Of a DNA stretch of 64,000 bases, positions 47,123 to 57,068 are shown piece after piece (position 1 is the first letter of the stretch; every line of letters begins with the position of its first letter). The DNA lies in the NCBI RefSeq assembly GCF_002157735.2, contig NZ_AP018689.1, positions 930,001-994,000 on the forward strand. Reading direction: 5' to 3'. The notes under the pieces are model-generated. The model ran no database searches, was not told where the DNA came from, and saw only the letters and a list, made by a program, of their open reading frames with translations. Made by a program: the position numbers and the translations under genes. Source of the DNA: Vibrio aphrogenes (GTDB lineage: Bacteria > Pseudomonadota > Gammaproteobacteria > Enterobacterales > Vibrionaceae).

Positions 47123-47647
47123 ATGCAAAAGGTAAAAATACCGCGTACAGTGGACCCAGCAAAATCAGCGCAAAAACGCTTAGATTATCAAGGTATAATC
47201 CAAGTCAGTTTATTAAAACGCTTAACTGAGTTTACTGAAGGCGTCAAACGTGACGCAGAAGTATCATTGTCCTTTGAGTTGGATGAACAACGATTAGTCG
47301 TTATCTCTGGTAAAGCTAACGTCGAAGTCGATTTAGAATGTCAACGCTGTAATGAGATATTCGCACATACATGCGAAGTAGAATTCACTTGTACTCCTAT
47401 CTATAGTGAGAAAAGTGAACAAGACGCACCCGAAGAGTACGATTTGGTAGATCTGAACGAGTACGGTGAGTTGGATCTGATTAAATTAGTCGAAGACGAG
47501 TTCATTCTAGAATTACCTCAAATTGCGATGCATGATGAATCTGAATGTAGCGTTCAATCAAACAATTTGGTGTTTGGTGAGCTTCCTAAAGAAATTGTGG
47601 AAGATAAGCCGAATCCATTTGATGTTTTAAAAAATTTGAAGCGTTAG
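47123..47647 (+). CDS. yceD: 23S rRNA accumulation protein YceD
   Basis: 174 residues of the DUF177 family, colinear with E. coli YceD from the start (MQKVKIPRTVDPAKSAQKRLDYQGI). A CxxC motif (DLECQRCNEIF) sits at about 73-76 and the C-terminus ends in VFGELPKEI...KPNPFDVLKNLKR. YceD is needed for normal 23S rRNA levels and is co-transcribed with rpmF. The predicted promoter -10 box ends only 9 nt before its ATG; TGGAGGA upstream lies in the promoter spacer and is too far (15 nt) to serve well as a ribosome site. Confidence 0.94.
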   Translation: MQKVKIPRTVDPAKSAQKRLDYQGIIQVSLLKRLTEFTEGVKRDAEVSLSFELDEQRLVVISGKANVEVDLECQRCNEIFAHTCEVEFTCTPIYSEKSEQDAPEEYDLVDLNEYGELDLIKLVEDEFILELPQIAMHDESECSVQSNNLVFGELPKEIVEDKPNPFDVLKNLKR

Positions 47648-47691
47648 TGTTGTTAACAAATATTAACGATTAAAAACGAAGGAGTAGGGTC

Positions 47692-47862
47692 ATGGCCGTA
47701 CAAAAGAGCAAAAAATCACGTTCAATGCGTGGCATGCGTCGTTCACACGATGCACTAACAACTAGTGCATTATCTGTAGACGCAACTTCAGGTGAAACTC
47801 ACCTACGTCACAACGTGACTGCTGACGGTTACTACCGTGGCAAAAAGGTTATCAACAAGTAA
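47692..47862 (+). CDS. rpmF: 50S ribosomal protein L32
   Basis: 56 residues: starts [20 protein letters not shown] and ends [10 protein letters not shown], the full-length L32 with no zinc-ribbon cysteines, as in other gamma-proteobacteria. It has a strong GAAGGAG ribosome site. It lies 44 nt after yceD and 9 nt before plsX, the known yceD-rpmF-plsX arrangement that links ribosome and membrane-lipid synthesis. Confidence 0.97.
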   Translation: MAVQKSKKSRSMRGMRRSHDALTTSALSVDATSGETHLRHNVTADGYYRGKKVINK

Positions 47863-47871
47863 GGTTGACCT

Positions 47872-48897
47872 TTGCAAAATATTACCGTTGCACTTGATGC
47901 AATGGGCGGGGATTTCGGTCCTCGCGTAACAGTGCCTGCCGCCGTGCAGGCATTGTCACATTTCCCAGAGCTGAAAGTTATCTTAGTTGGTGATCGTGAA
48001 CAAATCACGAATGAACTAACACATCTCGGATTTACTCCGACTCCTCGTCTCATTATTAAACATAGTGAGAGGTGTATTTCTAATCGCGAAAAACCATCCT
48101 TAGCTTTGCGCAATAGTGCAGGTACCTCTATGCGTATCGCACTCGATCAAGTGGCTGATGGGATGGCAAATGCCTGTGTCAGTGGAGGAAACACTGGGGC
48201 CTTGATGGCATTATCGAAGTTTCGTCTGAAATTATTACCTGGTATTGAGCGACCGGCTTTAATTAGTGCTCTGCCGACGGTTTCTGGCAAAAAAACATGG
48301 ATGCTTGATCTTGGTGCTAATGTTTCGGTTGATGCTGATACCTTATTTCAATTTGCTGTTATGGGGAGCGCTTTAGCGCAAGTACATCTCCCATACCCTC
48401 CTAGAGTATCGATTTTAAATGTTGGTGAAGAAGAAATAAAAGGTAACGATTTAGTTAAACGTTGCTCAGAATTACTCAGCCAAACGAAAGAAATTAATTA
48501 TTCTGGTTATATTGAAGGAAATCAGCTTTTTTATGATGTTGCAGATGTGATAGTTTGTGATGGATTCGTTGGGAATGTGTGTCTAAAAACCTGTGAAGGT
48601 GTGGCTCACTTATTTCATCAAAAATTAAAGAGCTACTTTACATCGTCTACGATAAAGGGTTGGATTGCTCGAAAATTATTCTCTCATTTATTTAATGAGT
48701 TAAAAACCTTGAACCCCGACCAGTATAACGGCGCAAGTTTGTTAGGATTGCGCGGCATTGTTATCAAAAGTCACGGACACGCTGATACATCTGCTATGAT
48801 CAATGCGATTGGTGAAGCGGTGTATGAAGTGAAACAGCAAGTTCCAAACCGTATAAGCGATCGCTTAGAAGCGGTTTTACTCGAGAGGCATTATTAG
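47872..48897 (+). CDS. plsX: phosphate acyltransferase PlsX
   Basis: 341 residues from a TTG start ([21 protein letters not shown]); AAGGT is upstream. PlsX converts acyl-ACP to acyl-phosphate, the first step of phospholipid synthesis with PlsY. Motifs: [58 protein letters not shown] sequence and [18 protein letters not shown]. It directly follows rpmF and precedes fabH by 5 nt. Confidence 0.95.
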   Translation: MQNITVALDAMGGDFGPRVTVPAAVQALSHFPELKVILVGDREQITNELTHLGFTPTPRLIIKHSERCISNREKPSLALRNSAGTSMRIALDQVADGMANACVSGGNTGALMALSKFRLKLLPGIERPALISALPTVSGKKTWMLDLGANVSVDADTLFQFAVMGSALAQVHLPYPPRVSILNVGEEEIKGNDLVKRCSELLSQTKEINYSGYIEGNQLFYDVADVIVCDGFVGNVCLKTCEGVAHLFHQKLKSYFTSSTIKGWIARKLFSHLFNELKTLNPDQYNGASLLGLRGIVIKSHGHADTSAMINAIGEAVYEVKQQVPNRISDRLEAVLLERHY

Positions 48898-48902
48898 TCT
48901 TC

Positions 48903-49853
48903 ATGAATAGCAAAATTTTAGGAACGGGTAGTTATCTACCAACTCAAGTGCGTACTAACGCCGATTTAGAAAAAATGGTGGATACCAGCGATGAATGGAT
49001 CGTAACCCGCACGGGTATCCGTGAACGCCGTATATCAGCGCCTGATGAGTCAGTGGCTGATATGGCTTATCATGCCTCGGTCAATGCCATTGAAATGGCG
49101 GGAATTGATAAACATGATATTGACTTAATTATTGTTGCCACTACCAGCGGTAGCCATAAATTCCCTTCATCGGCTTGTCAGGTTCAAGCAGCATTGGGCA
49201 TTAAAGGTTGCCCAGCATTTGATGTGGCGGCGGCTTGTTCTGGCTTTGTTTATGGGCTATCTATTGCCGATCAACACATTAAAACAGGCATGGCAAAACA
49301 TGTGTTAGTGATTGGTGCCGACGCCTTGTCAAAAATGTGCGATCCTGAAGATCGTTCCACGATTATTTTATTTGGTGATGCGGCGGGTGCGGTCGTGCTA
49401 GGTGCCAGTGAAGAGCCTGGAATTATTTCGACACATTTACATGCTGATGGTCGCTTTGGTGAGTTACTGAGCTTAGAGGAAGCCAAGCGTGGTGAAAATA
49501 TTGATGCTTGGTTGCACATGGCAGGCAATGAAGTGTTTAAAGTCGCAGTAACACAATTATCAAAATTAGTGAAAGATACGTTAGAAGCCAATAATATGGC
49601 AAAAACAGAGCTAGATTGGTTAGTTCCTCATCAAGCTAACTTACGTATTATCTCAGCAACAGCTAAAAAGTTAGCCATGTCACTTGATCAAGTAGTCGTA
49701 ACCCTAGATCGTCATGGTAATACCTCAGCGGCAACCGTTCCAACGGCTTTAGATGAAGCGGTTCGTGATGGTCGTATTCAACGTGGGCAGTTGTTATTAC
49801 TTGAAGCCTTCGGTGGTGGTTTTACCTGGGGCTCTGCGCTCGTCAAATTCTAA
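48903..49853 (+). CDS. fabH: 3-oxoacyl-ACP synthase III FabH
   Basis: 316 residues. It condenses acetyl-CoA with malonyl-ACP to begin fatty-acid synthesis. The catalytic triad is visible: Cys in [14 protein letters not shown] (about 112), His in [11 protein letters not shown] (about 243) and Asn in [12 protein letters not shown] (about 273). [14 protein letters not shown] near residue 30 is a family mark. In the plsX-fabH-fabD-fabG run. Confidence 0.97.
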   Translation: MNSKILGTGSYLPTQVRTNADLEKMVDTSDEWIVTRTGIRERRISAPDESVADMAYHASVNAIEMAGIDKHDIDLIIVATTSGSHKFPSSACQVQAALGIKGCPAFDVAAACSGFVYGLSIADQHIKTGMAKHVLVIGADALSKMCDPEDRSTIILFGDAAGAVVLGASEEPGIISTHLHADGRFGELLSLEEAKRGENIDAWLHMAGNEVFKVAVTQLSKLVKDTLEANNMAKTELDWLVPHQANLRIISATAKKLAMSLDQVVVTLDRHGNTSAATVPTALDEAVRDGRIQRGQLLLLEAFGGGFTWGSALVKF

Positions 49854-49919
49854 TTTTTCATTTATGTGTTTATTGCATTAAATACATAGAGCATATTATT
49901 TTATTTCAAGGAATTTACT

Positions 49920-50846
49920 ATGAGTAAGTTTGCGGTTGTCTTTCCTGGACAAGGTTCACAAACAGTAGGAATGCTAGCTGACCTAGGTGAGCAATATGAA
50001 GTTGTAAAATCAACATTTTCAGAAGCATCAGAAGCGCTAGGTTATGATTTATGGGCATTGGTTCAAAATGGCCCGGTAGAAGACTTAAACGAGACATTCC
50101 GTACTCAACCTGCATTATTAGCTTCATCTGTTGCTATTTGGCGTGTATGGCAAGAAATTGGTGGGGAACAACCTCAAGTCGTAGCCGGTCATAGCTTGGG
50201 TGAGTATTCTGCTTTAGTTTGTGCAGGCGTAATTGATTTTAAACAAGCAATTAAATTAGTCGCACTACGCGGAGAGTTGATGCAACAAGCCGTTCCTGCT
50301 GGAGTGGGGGCCATGTTCGCAATCATTGGTTTAGATGATGCGGCTATCGCGAAAGCTTGTGAAGAAGCGGCACAAGGTGAAGTTGTATCACCAGTTAACT
50401 TTAACTCTCCTGGTCAAGTGGTGATTGCGGGCAATAAAGCGGCAGTTGAACGTGCAGGCGAGCTATGTAAAGCGGCAGGTGCAAAACGTGCTTTACCTCT
50501 TCCTGTGTCGGTACCATCGCACTGCGCATTAATGAAGCCAGCGGCAGATAAATTAGCAGAAGCATTAGAAAATATTGAGTTCAATACACCAACGGTGCCT
50601 GTAATTAATAACGTTGATGTGATTGCAGAAACGAATCCAGCAAAAATTAAAGAGGCGTTAGTTCGTCAACTTTATAGCCCTGTACGTTGGACTGAAGGCG
50701 TGATCGCCATGCATGAACAAGGTGTTGAATCGCTATTAGAGTTTGGTCCAGGTAAAGTACTCACTGGTTTGACAAAACGTATTGTTAAATCATTAAGCGC
50801 TCAAGCGGTTAATGATGTTGCTTCAGTTGATGCTGTACGTGGTTAA
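49920..50846 (+). CDS. fabD: malonyl-CoA:ACP transacylase FabD
   Basis: 308 residues. FPGQGSQTVGML starts the fold, GHSLGEYSALVCAG holds the nucleophilic Ser (about 92), and VPSHCALMKPAA the catalytic His (about 201). It moves malonyl groups from CoA to ACP for chain extension. AAGGAA precedes the ATG. Confidence 0.97.
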   Translation: MSKFAVVFPGQGSQTVGMLADLGEQYEVVKSTFSEASEALGYDLWALVQNGPVEDLNETFRTQPALLASSVAIWRVWQEIGGEQPQVVAGHSLGEYSALVCAGVIDFKQAIKLVALRGELMQQAVPAGVGAMFAIIGLDDAAIAKACEEAAQGEVVSPVNFNSPGQVVIAGNKAAVERAGELCKAAGAKRALPLPVSVPSHCALMKPAADKLAEALENIEFNTPTVPVINNVDVIAETNPAKIKEALVRQLYSPVRWTEGVIAMHEQGVESLLEFGPGKVLTGLTKRIVKSLSAQAVNDVASVDAVRG

Positions 50847-50909
50847 TGATGACAACTAAGCGTAATATTATGTTTAGTCACAAAATTTCAGTCATAAAGA
50901 GGATTTATA

Positions 50910-51644
50910 ATGAATCTTGAAGGTAAAATTGCACTTGTTACTGGTGCCAGTCGAGGTATCGGTCGTGCAATCGCTGAGCTACTTGTTGAGCGTGGAGCTA
51001 CGGTCGTCGGTACGGCAACCAGTGAATCTGGCGCACAAGCCATTAGTGACTACCTTGGCAGCAATGGTACAGGTTTAGCATTGAATGTAACGGATGCCGA
51101 TTCGGTTGCTGAAACGATCAAAACCATTAATGATCAATTCGGCGGAATTGACATTTTAGTGAATAATGCTGGTATCACTCGTGATAACTTACTTATGCGT
51201 ATGAAAGATGACGAATGGCAAGATATCATGGATACTAACTTAACTTCGATTTTCCGTTTGTCTAAAGCGGTTCTTCGAGGCATGATGAAGAAACGTCATG
51301 GTCGTATTGTTAATGTTGGCTCAGTTGTGGGTACAATGGGCAATGCCGGTCAAGCTAACTACGCTGCAGCGAAAGCAGGAGTAATTGGCTTTACTAAGTC
51401 TATGGCTCGTGAAGTCGCTTCTCGTGGTGTAACAGTGAACACCGTTGCACCGGGTTTTATTGAGACAGATATGACAAAAGCACTGAATGATGACCAACGT
51501 GCTGCTACACTATCACAAGTGCCAGCAGGTCGATTAGGTGATCCTCGTGAAATTGCTTCTGCGGTTGTATTTTTAGCCTCTGATGAAGCTGCTTATATAA
51601 CAGGCGAAACACTTCACGTGAATGGCGGCATGTATATGGTCTAA
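50910..51644 (+). CDS. fabG: 3-oxoacyl-ACP reductase FabG
   Basis: 244 residues, the exact length of E. coli FabG. It is an NADPH-dependent short-chain dehydrogenase. Motifs: ALVTGASRGIGRAIA (cofactor), LVNNAGITRDNLL, VNVGSVVGTMG with the catalytic Ser, and QANYAAAKAGVIGFTKS with Tyr and Lys. It reduces 3-oxoacyl-ACP. A clear AGAGGA site precedes the ATG. Confidence 0.97.
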   Translation: MNLEGKIALVTGASRGIGRAIAELLVERGATVVGTATSESGAQAISDYLGSNGTGLALNVTDADSVAETIKTINDQFGGIDILVNNAGITRDNLLMRMKDDEWQDIMDTNLTSIFRLSKAVLRGMMKKRHGRIVNVGSVVGTMGNAGQANYAAAKAGVIGFTKSMAREVASRGVTVNTVAPGFIETDMTKALNDDQRAATLSQVPAGRLGDPREIASAVVFLASDEAAYITGETLHVNGGMYMV

Positions 51645-51732
51645 ATCTGTGTGAGTGCTTTTTAAACAGCGTTTTGCATGATTTAGGTCAAAAATGTGCC
51701 AAATATCAGTGAAAAACATAAAATTTGTGGTT

Positions 51733-51768
51733 TGACCAGCAAGGTCAGTCTTGCAACTTTTAAAAGTT
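51733..51768. promoter_or_regulatory. palindromes in the acpP upstream region
   Basis: TGACC-AGCAA-GGTCA (51733-51747) and the perfect palindrome AACTTTTAAAAGTT (51755-51768) lie in the 182-bp gap between fabG and acpP. They overlap a possible -35 (TTGACC). They may be regulator sites; the spacing does not match the FadR pattern. Confidence 0.4.
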
Positions 51769-51826
51769 TGAATAAACTACGGCTAACATCGCATTTAAGC
51801 GAACTCTCTGTAATAGGAAAAGAAAA

Positions 51827-52060
51827 ATGAGCAACATCGAAGAACGCGTAAAAAAAATCATTGTTGAACAACTAGGTGTAGACGAAGCAGAAGTAAAAAA
51901 CGAAGCTTCTTTCGTTGATGATCTAGGTGCTGATTCTCTAGATACAGTAGAGCTAGTAATGGCTTTAGAAGAGGAATTCGACACTGAAATCCCTGACGAA
52001 GAAGCTGAAAAAATTACTACTGTTCAAGCTGCAATCGACTACGTAAACAGCGCACAGTAA
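51827..52060 (+). CDS. acpP: acyl carrier protein
   Basis: 77 residues, acidic, with the phosphopantetheine Ser in [20 protein letters not shown] (about 37). It carries growing acyl chains for the neighbouring Fab enzymes, and later for PlsX. It has a good AGGAAAAG site and its own strong terminator, as expected for a very highly expressed gene. Confidence 0.98.
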
Positions 52061-52070
52061 TAACATCTCC

Positions 52071-52099
52071 AGGCGGTCTCCCAGACCGCCTGAGTTTTT
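52071..52099 (+). terminator. terminator of acpP
   Basis: Perfect 9-bp stem AGGCGGTCT / AGACCGCCT with a CCC loop, followed by GAGTTTTTC, 10 bp past the stop. Confidence 0.92.
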
Positions 52100-52152
52100 C
52101 TAGAATCATCCATCCTTACTACTCTCAGTATATAATCTCCGGAGAAAGAATC

Positions 52153-53397
52153 GTGTCCAAGCGTCGTGTAGTTGTTACAGGCATGGGGATGTTGTCACCG
52201 GTAGGCAACACAGTTGAATCCTCTTGGAAAGCCCTTTTAGCCGGTCAAAGCGGTATCGTGAATATCGAACACTTTGACACCACCAATTTTTCTACTCGTT
52301 TTGCAGGCTTAGTGAAAAACTTCGACTGTGAAGAGTACATGCCTAAGAAAGAAGCCCGCAAAATGGATTTATTTATCCAATATGGTATCGCGGCGGGTAT
52401 TCAAGCCTTTAACGATTCAAACCTAGAAATCACGGAAGAGAATGCCGCACGTGTTGGTGTTGCTATTGGTTCTGGTATCGGTGGTATTGGTATTATTGAA
52501 GAAGCCTCTCATACTTTACGAGAAAAAGGTCCTCGTAGAATGAGTCCATTCTTTGTTCCTTCAACCATTGTGAACATGATTGCAGGTCACATGTCTATCA
52601 TGAAAGGACTTCGTGGACCCAATATCGCGATTTCTACAGCGTGTACGACAGGTTTACATAATATTGGTCATGCTGCACGTATGATTGCTTACGGTGATGC
52701 TGATGCTATGCTAGCAGGCGGAGCAGAGAAAGCTTCAACACCTCTTGCGATGAGTGGTTTTGCTGCGGCTAAAGCACTTTCAAGCCGTAATGATGAGCCA
52801 GAATTAGCGTCTCGTCCTTGGGATAAAGACCGTGATGGTTTTGTTTTAGGTGACGGTGCCGGCATGATGATGCTAGAAGAGTATGAACATGCTAAAGCTC
52901 GTGGTGCAAAAATTTACTGTGAAGTCGTTGGCTTTGGTATGAGTGGTGACGCTTACCACATGACCTCGCCAAGCGCTGATGGTTCTGGTGGTGCACTGGC
53001 GATGGAAGCGGCGATTCGTGATGCTGGTATTACTGGCGCACAAATTGGTTACGTTAATGCTCACGGTACCTCAACACCTGCTGGTGACGTGGCAGAAACA
53101 TTGGGCATCAAACGTGCTTTAGGTGAAGAAGCTGCGAAAAACGTATTAGTTTCTTCGACCAAATCTATGACAGGTCACCTATTAGGTGCCGCTGGCTCAG
53201 TAGAAGCCATTATTACGGCAATGACACTCGTGGATCAAATCGTACCGCCGACCATTAACCTGGATAACCCAGATGAAGGTTGTGATCTCGATTATGTTCC
53301 ACATACAGCACGTAAAGTCGAAAATATGGAATACGCATTATGTAATTCATTTGGCTTTGGTGGCACCAATGGCTCGTTAATTTTCAAACGTGTCTAA
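52153..53397 (+). CDS. fabF: 3-oxoacyl-ACP synthase II FabF
   Basis: 414 residues from a GTG start with CCGGAGA upstream. It extends acyl-ACP chains, including the palmitoleate to cis-vaccenate step that adapts membranes to cold. The Cys-His-His triad: [13 protein letters not shown] (Cys about 164), [13 protein letters not shown] (His about 304) and [13 protein letters not shown] (His about 341). The end [17 protein letters not shown] is standard. Confidence 0.97.
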   Translation: MSKRRVVVTGMGMLSPVGNTVESSWKALLAGQSGIVNIEHFDTTNFSTRFAGLVKNFDCEEYMPKKEARKMDLFIQYGIAAGIQAFNDSNLEITEENAARVGVAIGSGIGGIGIIEEASHTLREKGPRRMSPFFVPSTIVNMIAGHMSIMKGLRGPNIAISTACTTGLHNIGHAARMIAYGDADAMLAGGAEKASTPLAMSGFAAAKALSSRNDEPELASRPWDKDRDGFVLGDGAGMMMLEEYEHAKARGAKIYCEVVGFGMSGDAYHMTSPSADGSGGALAMEAAIRDAGITGAQIGYVNAHGTSTPAGDVAETLGIKRALGEEAAKNVLVSSTKSMTGHLLGAAGSVEAIITAMTLVDQIVPPTINLDNPDEGCDLDYVPHTARKVENMEYALCNSFGFGGTNGSLIFKRV

Positions 53398-53467
53398 TTT
53401 TATCTAACATGGTTTTTTTGTTGTCTATATCAACAGAAACACCATTAGGGTAAATAAGTCATTTTAT

Positions 53468-53506
53468 AAAACGGTTTAATGTTATAGCATTAGGCCGTTT
53501 TTTTTA
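53468..53506 (+). terminator. terminator of fabF
   Basis: A 14-bp stem including two G-U pairs, starting AAAACGGTTTAATG and closing CATTAGGCCGTTTT, with a 6-nt loop, then TTTTT. About 70 bp past the stop. Confidence 0.82.
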
Positions 53507-53535
53507 TACATAACCAATCACTTGATAGGCTAGCT

Positions 53536-54357
53536 ATGTTTTTTGTCAATGGACACAGACAAGAGCACATCTCGTTACAAGACCGCTCTTTTCATTATGG
53601 AGATGGGTGTTTCACGACGATCTTAGTGAAAGAGGGTGAGCCTTTATATCTAGAAGCGCATCAACAGCGACTTACTCAAACTTGTCAACGACTCGCGATT
53701 TCGCTACCCGCGTGGCAACCCAAAATAGTTAACTGGATTAAACAAGCTATTATTGAAAGTGGTTTTGCCAGTGCTCAGTTTAGTGGTATCAAAGTTCACA
53801 TCAGCCGAGGTTCAGGGGGAAGGGGCTACAGTGCTAAAGGGGCGACGCAAACTCAAGTCACTATACAAGCCTTTCGCTACCCGGAGCATTATGCTCAATG
53901 GCAATCTGAAGGAATAAAAGTGGGCGTCAGTCTGATTGGTCTTGGAGTTAACCCATTACTAGCAGGTCTTAAGCATAACAATCGCTTAGAACAAGTTTTA
54001 ATTAAGCAAGACATTGAACAGCAGATGGTTGATGATTGTATCGTCCTGGATTGTCATGGACACATTGTTGAAATGTGTGCGGCTAATATCTTTTGGATTC
54101 GTCAACAACGTATTTTCACTCCTGAGCTTAAGCAAAGTGGTGTGGCTGGAATCCAGCGGCAGCGTGTTTTGCAATATGCACAGCAACATAGTTACCCGGT
54201 TGAGGTGGGACAATTTGTCTTGAATGATATTTTAACTGCTGATGAAATCTTTATAACGAATGCTCTACATGGCGTAGTACCTATTGTTCGTATAAACAAA
54301 ACAACATTTAATGTAGGTCCAATGACTCGCATGATTCAGGAGAATATAAATCCGTGA
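53536..54357 (+). CDS. pabC: aminodeoxychorismate lyase PabC
   Basis: 273 residues, fold type IV PLP enzyme that makes p-aminobenzoate for folate. FHYGDGCFTTILVKEG starts the family signature, AGLKHNNRLEQVL contains the PLP Lys (about 141), and ANIFWIRQQRIFTPEL plus VAGIQRQRVL follow. It overlaps mltG by 4 nt, starting the pabC-mltG-tmk-holB series, all overlapping. Confidence 0.94.
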   Translation: MFFVNGHRQEHISLQDRSFHYGDGCFTTILVKEGEPLYLEAHQQRLTQTCQRLAISLPAWQPKIVNWIKQAIIESGFASAQFSGIKVHISRGSGGRGYSAKGATQTQVTIQAFRYPEHYAQWQSEGIKVGVSLIGLGVNPLLAGLKHNNRLEQVLIKQDIEQQMVDDCIVLDCHGHIVEMCAANIFWIRQQRIFTPELKQSGVAGIQRQRVLQYAQQHSYPVEVGQFVLNDILTADEIFITNALHGVVPIVRINKTTFNVGPMTRMIQENINP

Positions 54358-55376
54358 TAAAAAAGTTAATACTGGTATTCATTTTTGTTCTTGCGCTAGG
54401 AATGGCATTGGTTTTCTACGCGAAAGAGCAAGTCAAAGGTTATTTGCTACAACCTATGCAGCTGTCATCGGAACAACTGGTCACGGTTGAGCATGGGAAA
54501 ACCTTACGCAGTGCCTTGTGGTCAATGGAAAAACAAGGCTGGATTGAAGGGAACCGCTTTTCTCGCTTATTACCGCATTTGTATCCTGAAGTCGTGCATA
54601 TTCGTGCGGGTACTTATCAAGTCAAACCAGGGGAAACATTACAGCAAGTGCTAACCACGATGGTGTCGGGAGAAGAGCATCAATTTTCGCTGACGTTTAT
54701 CGAGGGAAGCCAATTCAAAGAATGGCGGACACAATTCGCACAAGCGCCACAGTTAAAGCAACAAACCGCTACGATGACCGAGGCGGAGATTGCTAAAGCG
54801 ATTGGAGCGGGACATGACAAACTAGAAGGGTTGTTATTAGCTGAAACCTATCACTACACCGCCGGAATGTCAGACCTAGATATCTTAAAGCGTGCTCATA
54901 AGGCGTTAACACGAGAGTTGGATAAAGCGTGGCAAACGAAGCAAACTCATCTACCGCTAAAAACCCCCTATCAAGCATTAATTCTGGCCTCTATTATTGA
55001 AAAAGAGACCGCAATAGAGTCTGAGCGTACTCGAATTGCCTCTGTGTTTGTTAACCGCCTAAATAAAGGGATGCGTTTGCAAACGGATCCTACGGTAATT
55101 TATGGTCTAGGTGACAGTTATGATGGTGATATACGAAAAAAAGATTTATCGACGCCAACCCCTTATAATACCTATGTGATTAACGGTCTCCCGCCTACAC
55201 CAATTGCCATGCCAGGGGTGGAGTCAATTCAAGCTGCGCTTAACCCAGAGCAAAGTCGATATTTATATTTTGTCGCGAGTGGTGACGGTGGGCATGTCTT
55301 TAGCCGCTCTCTTGCAGAGCATAATCGCGCAGTTCAAAATTATTTAAGAAAATTAAGAGCGAGTAAAAAACACTAA
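54354..55376 (+). CDS. mltG: endolytic murein transglycosylase MltG
   Basis: 340 residues (YceG family). One N-terminal membrane anchor (about 3-22) leads to a periplasmic YceG domain, with the catalytic Glu in [18 protein letters not shown] (about 219) and the late motif [17 protein letters not shown] / [20 protein letters not shown]. It cuts growing peptidoglycan chains and may terminate glycan synthesis. Coupled to pabC (ATGA-type) and to tmk (1-nt overlap). Confidence 0.95.
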   Translation: MIKKLILVFIFVLALGMALVFYAKEQVKGYLLQPMQLSSEQLVTVEHGKTLRSALWSMEKQGWIEGNRFSRLLPHLYPEVVHIRAGTYQVKPGETLQQVLTTMVSGEEHQFSLTFIEGSQFKEWRTQFAQAPQLKQQTATMTEAEIAKAIGAGHDKLEGLLLAETYHYTAGMSDLDILKRAHKALTRELDKAWQTKQTHLPLKTPYQALILASIIEKETAIESERTRIASVFVNRLNKGMRLQTDPTVIYGLGDSYDGDIRKKDLSTPTPYNTYVINGLPPTPIAMPGVESIQAALNPEQSRYLYFVASGDGGHVFSRSLAEHNRAVQNYLRKLRASKKH

Positions 55377-56020
55377 TGAATGAAGCAAAGTTTATCGTTG
55401 TCGAAGGCTTAGAAGGGGCTGGAAAAAGTACGGCTATCAGTACCATTCTTGATATTCTTCAACGCAATATCCCCGCTGAGATTATTCAAACTCGGGAGCC
55501 GGGGGGAACGGCGTTAGCTGAGAAATTGCGCGCATTAGTGAAAGAAGAGCATGAGGGGGAACACTTACATGATATTAGTGAGTTACTCATGATTTATGCT
55601 GCTCGTGTGCAGTTAGTTGAAAATGTTATTAAACCGGCTTTGCAACGTGGGCAATGGGTGCTCGGTGATCGTCACGATCTTTCATCTCAAGCTTATCAAG
55701 GTGGCGGACGACAAATTGATCCTCAGATCATGGCAAGCTTAAAACACACCGCATTGGGCGACTTTAAGCCAAACTTAACCTTATATATGGATATTGATCC
55801 TAAGGTTGGGTTGGAAAGAGCGCGTGGACGTGGTGAATTAGATCGTATTGAAAAGATGGATTTAAGTTTTTTTGAGCGTGCTCGCCTGCGTTATCTAGAA
55901 GCCGCAGAGAATGATTCGAGTATCATCACCATCAATGCAAATCAAACGCTGGCTAAAGTGACTCAGGATATTACCCTAGCATTACAAACGTGGTTTGATA
56001 ACGGACAAATGGTTAAATAA
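55376..56020 (+). CDS. tmk: thymidylate kinase
   Basis: 214 residues. P-loop [16 protein letters not shown] motif [19 protein letters not shown], and a LID region [11 protein letters not shown] with Arg typical of the E. coli type. It phosphorylates dTMP to dTDP. Its stop overlaps the holB start, in the classic tmk-holB order. Confidence 0.96.
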   Translation: MNEAKFIVVEGLEGAGKSTAISTILDILQRNIPAEIIQTREPGGTALAEKLRALVKEEHEGEHLHDISELLMIYAARVQLVENVIKPALQRGQWVLGDRHDLSSQAYQGGGRQIDPQIMASLKHTALGDFKPNLTLYMDIDPKVGLERARGRGELDRIEKMDLSFFERARLRYLEAAENDSSIITINANQTLAKVTQDITLALQTWFDNGQMVK

Positions 56021-56994
56021 TGACACTTTACCCTTGGTTATCACCGTTATGGCATCAATGGCAGTCCATGTTATCGCAAGGTACGACACCGAATGCGATG
56101 TTATGCAATGCCAAAGAAGGCACGGGAATAGAATCATTAATTGCGCGGCTGAGTGCGGCGTTGGTGTGTAAAAATGCCGAGGATGAAGCGTGTGGTTTTT
56201 GTCATAGCTGTGAATTGAGTAAGAATGGATCTCACCCAGATATTCATTGGGTACAAGCTGAACAAACTGGAAAAGCGATCACGGTTGAGCAAATCCGTGA
56301 AGCGAATCGCTATGCCTTAGAGTCTTCACAGCTTGGCGGCAAGAGAGTGATCATTATTCATCCAGCAGAAGCAATGAATGAGTCGGCTTCTAATGCGCTA
56401 TTGAAAACACTTGAAACCCCGCCGCAACAATGCGTGTTTATTTTGGTGACACAGGATAAGCATAAACTGTTAGCAACAATCACCAGTCGCTGCCAATTTT
56501 GGTCGCTGCCAGAAGTATCGAAACCGATGTTATTGGATTGGTTAAAAGCGCAATCTGATAAAGCACACGATAGCGATTGGTTCAGTCTAAAAATGTACGC
56601 ACAATCACCATTGAAGGCTCTCGATTTTATTGAAAATGATAAACATCAACAATGGGAACAAATGCTAACCTTGTTGCTTCATGGGCAATCTCATCGTTCT
56701 TATTCATTAAGCGAGATTCAACTTTTCTTTAAAGACAATGCACAAGAAAAGTTATTGTGGTTGCTGTATCTATTTAACGATCTTCAAAAAGCCCATTTTG
56801 GCCTCTTCAACGAGCCGCTACCGCTAAAATTTGAACAGTTAATGGCTTTTATCTCTTATCAAAAAGCTTACTCACACTATCAAATGATCCAATCACTTTA
56901 CGCTAAGTTAACTGCATCCAGTAGTTTAAATACAGAATTGCTGATTACAGATTGGTATCTTGATTTTATTCAAGACGATAAAAATCCAGCCTAA
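56020..56994 (+). CDS. holB: DNA polymerase III delta' subunit
   Basis: 324 residues. AAA+-type clamp-loader subunit that lacks a working Walker A, as usual for delta'. The zinc-binding Cys are visible in CKNAEDEACGFCHSCELSKNGSHPD (about 51-75). ITVEQIREANRYALESSQLGGKRVIIIHPAEAMNESASNALLKTLETPP and the SRC-type TSRCQFWSLP are family marks. It loads the beta clamp with gamma/tau and delta. Confidence 0.95.
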   Translation: MTLYPWLSPLWHQWQSMLSQGTTPNAMLCNAKEGTGIESLIARLSAALVCKNAEDEACGFCHSCELSKNGSHPDIHWVQAEQTGKAITVEQIREANRYALESSQLGGKRVIIIHPAEAMNESASNALLKTLETPPQQCVFILVTQDKHKLLATITSRCQFWSLPEVSKPMLLDWLKAQSDKAHDSDWFSLKMYAQSPLKALDFIENDKHQQWEQMLTLLLHGQSHRSYSLSEIQLFFKDNAQEKLLWLLYLFNDLQKAHFGLFNEPLPLKFEQLMAFISYQKAYSHYQMIQSLYAKLTASSSLNTELLITDWYLDFIQDDKNPA

Positions 56995-57068
56995 ACTTAT
57001 CGTGTACTAACTAATTTTAACTTGTACAGTCATACTTTTTTACCACCTAAAACTCTTGGAACTCAGCT

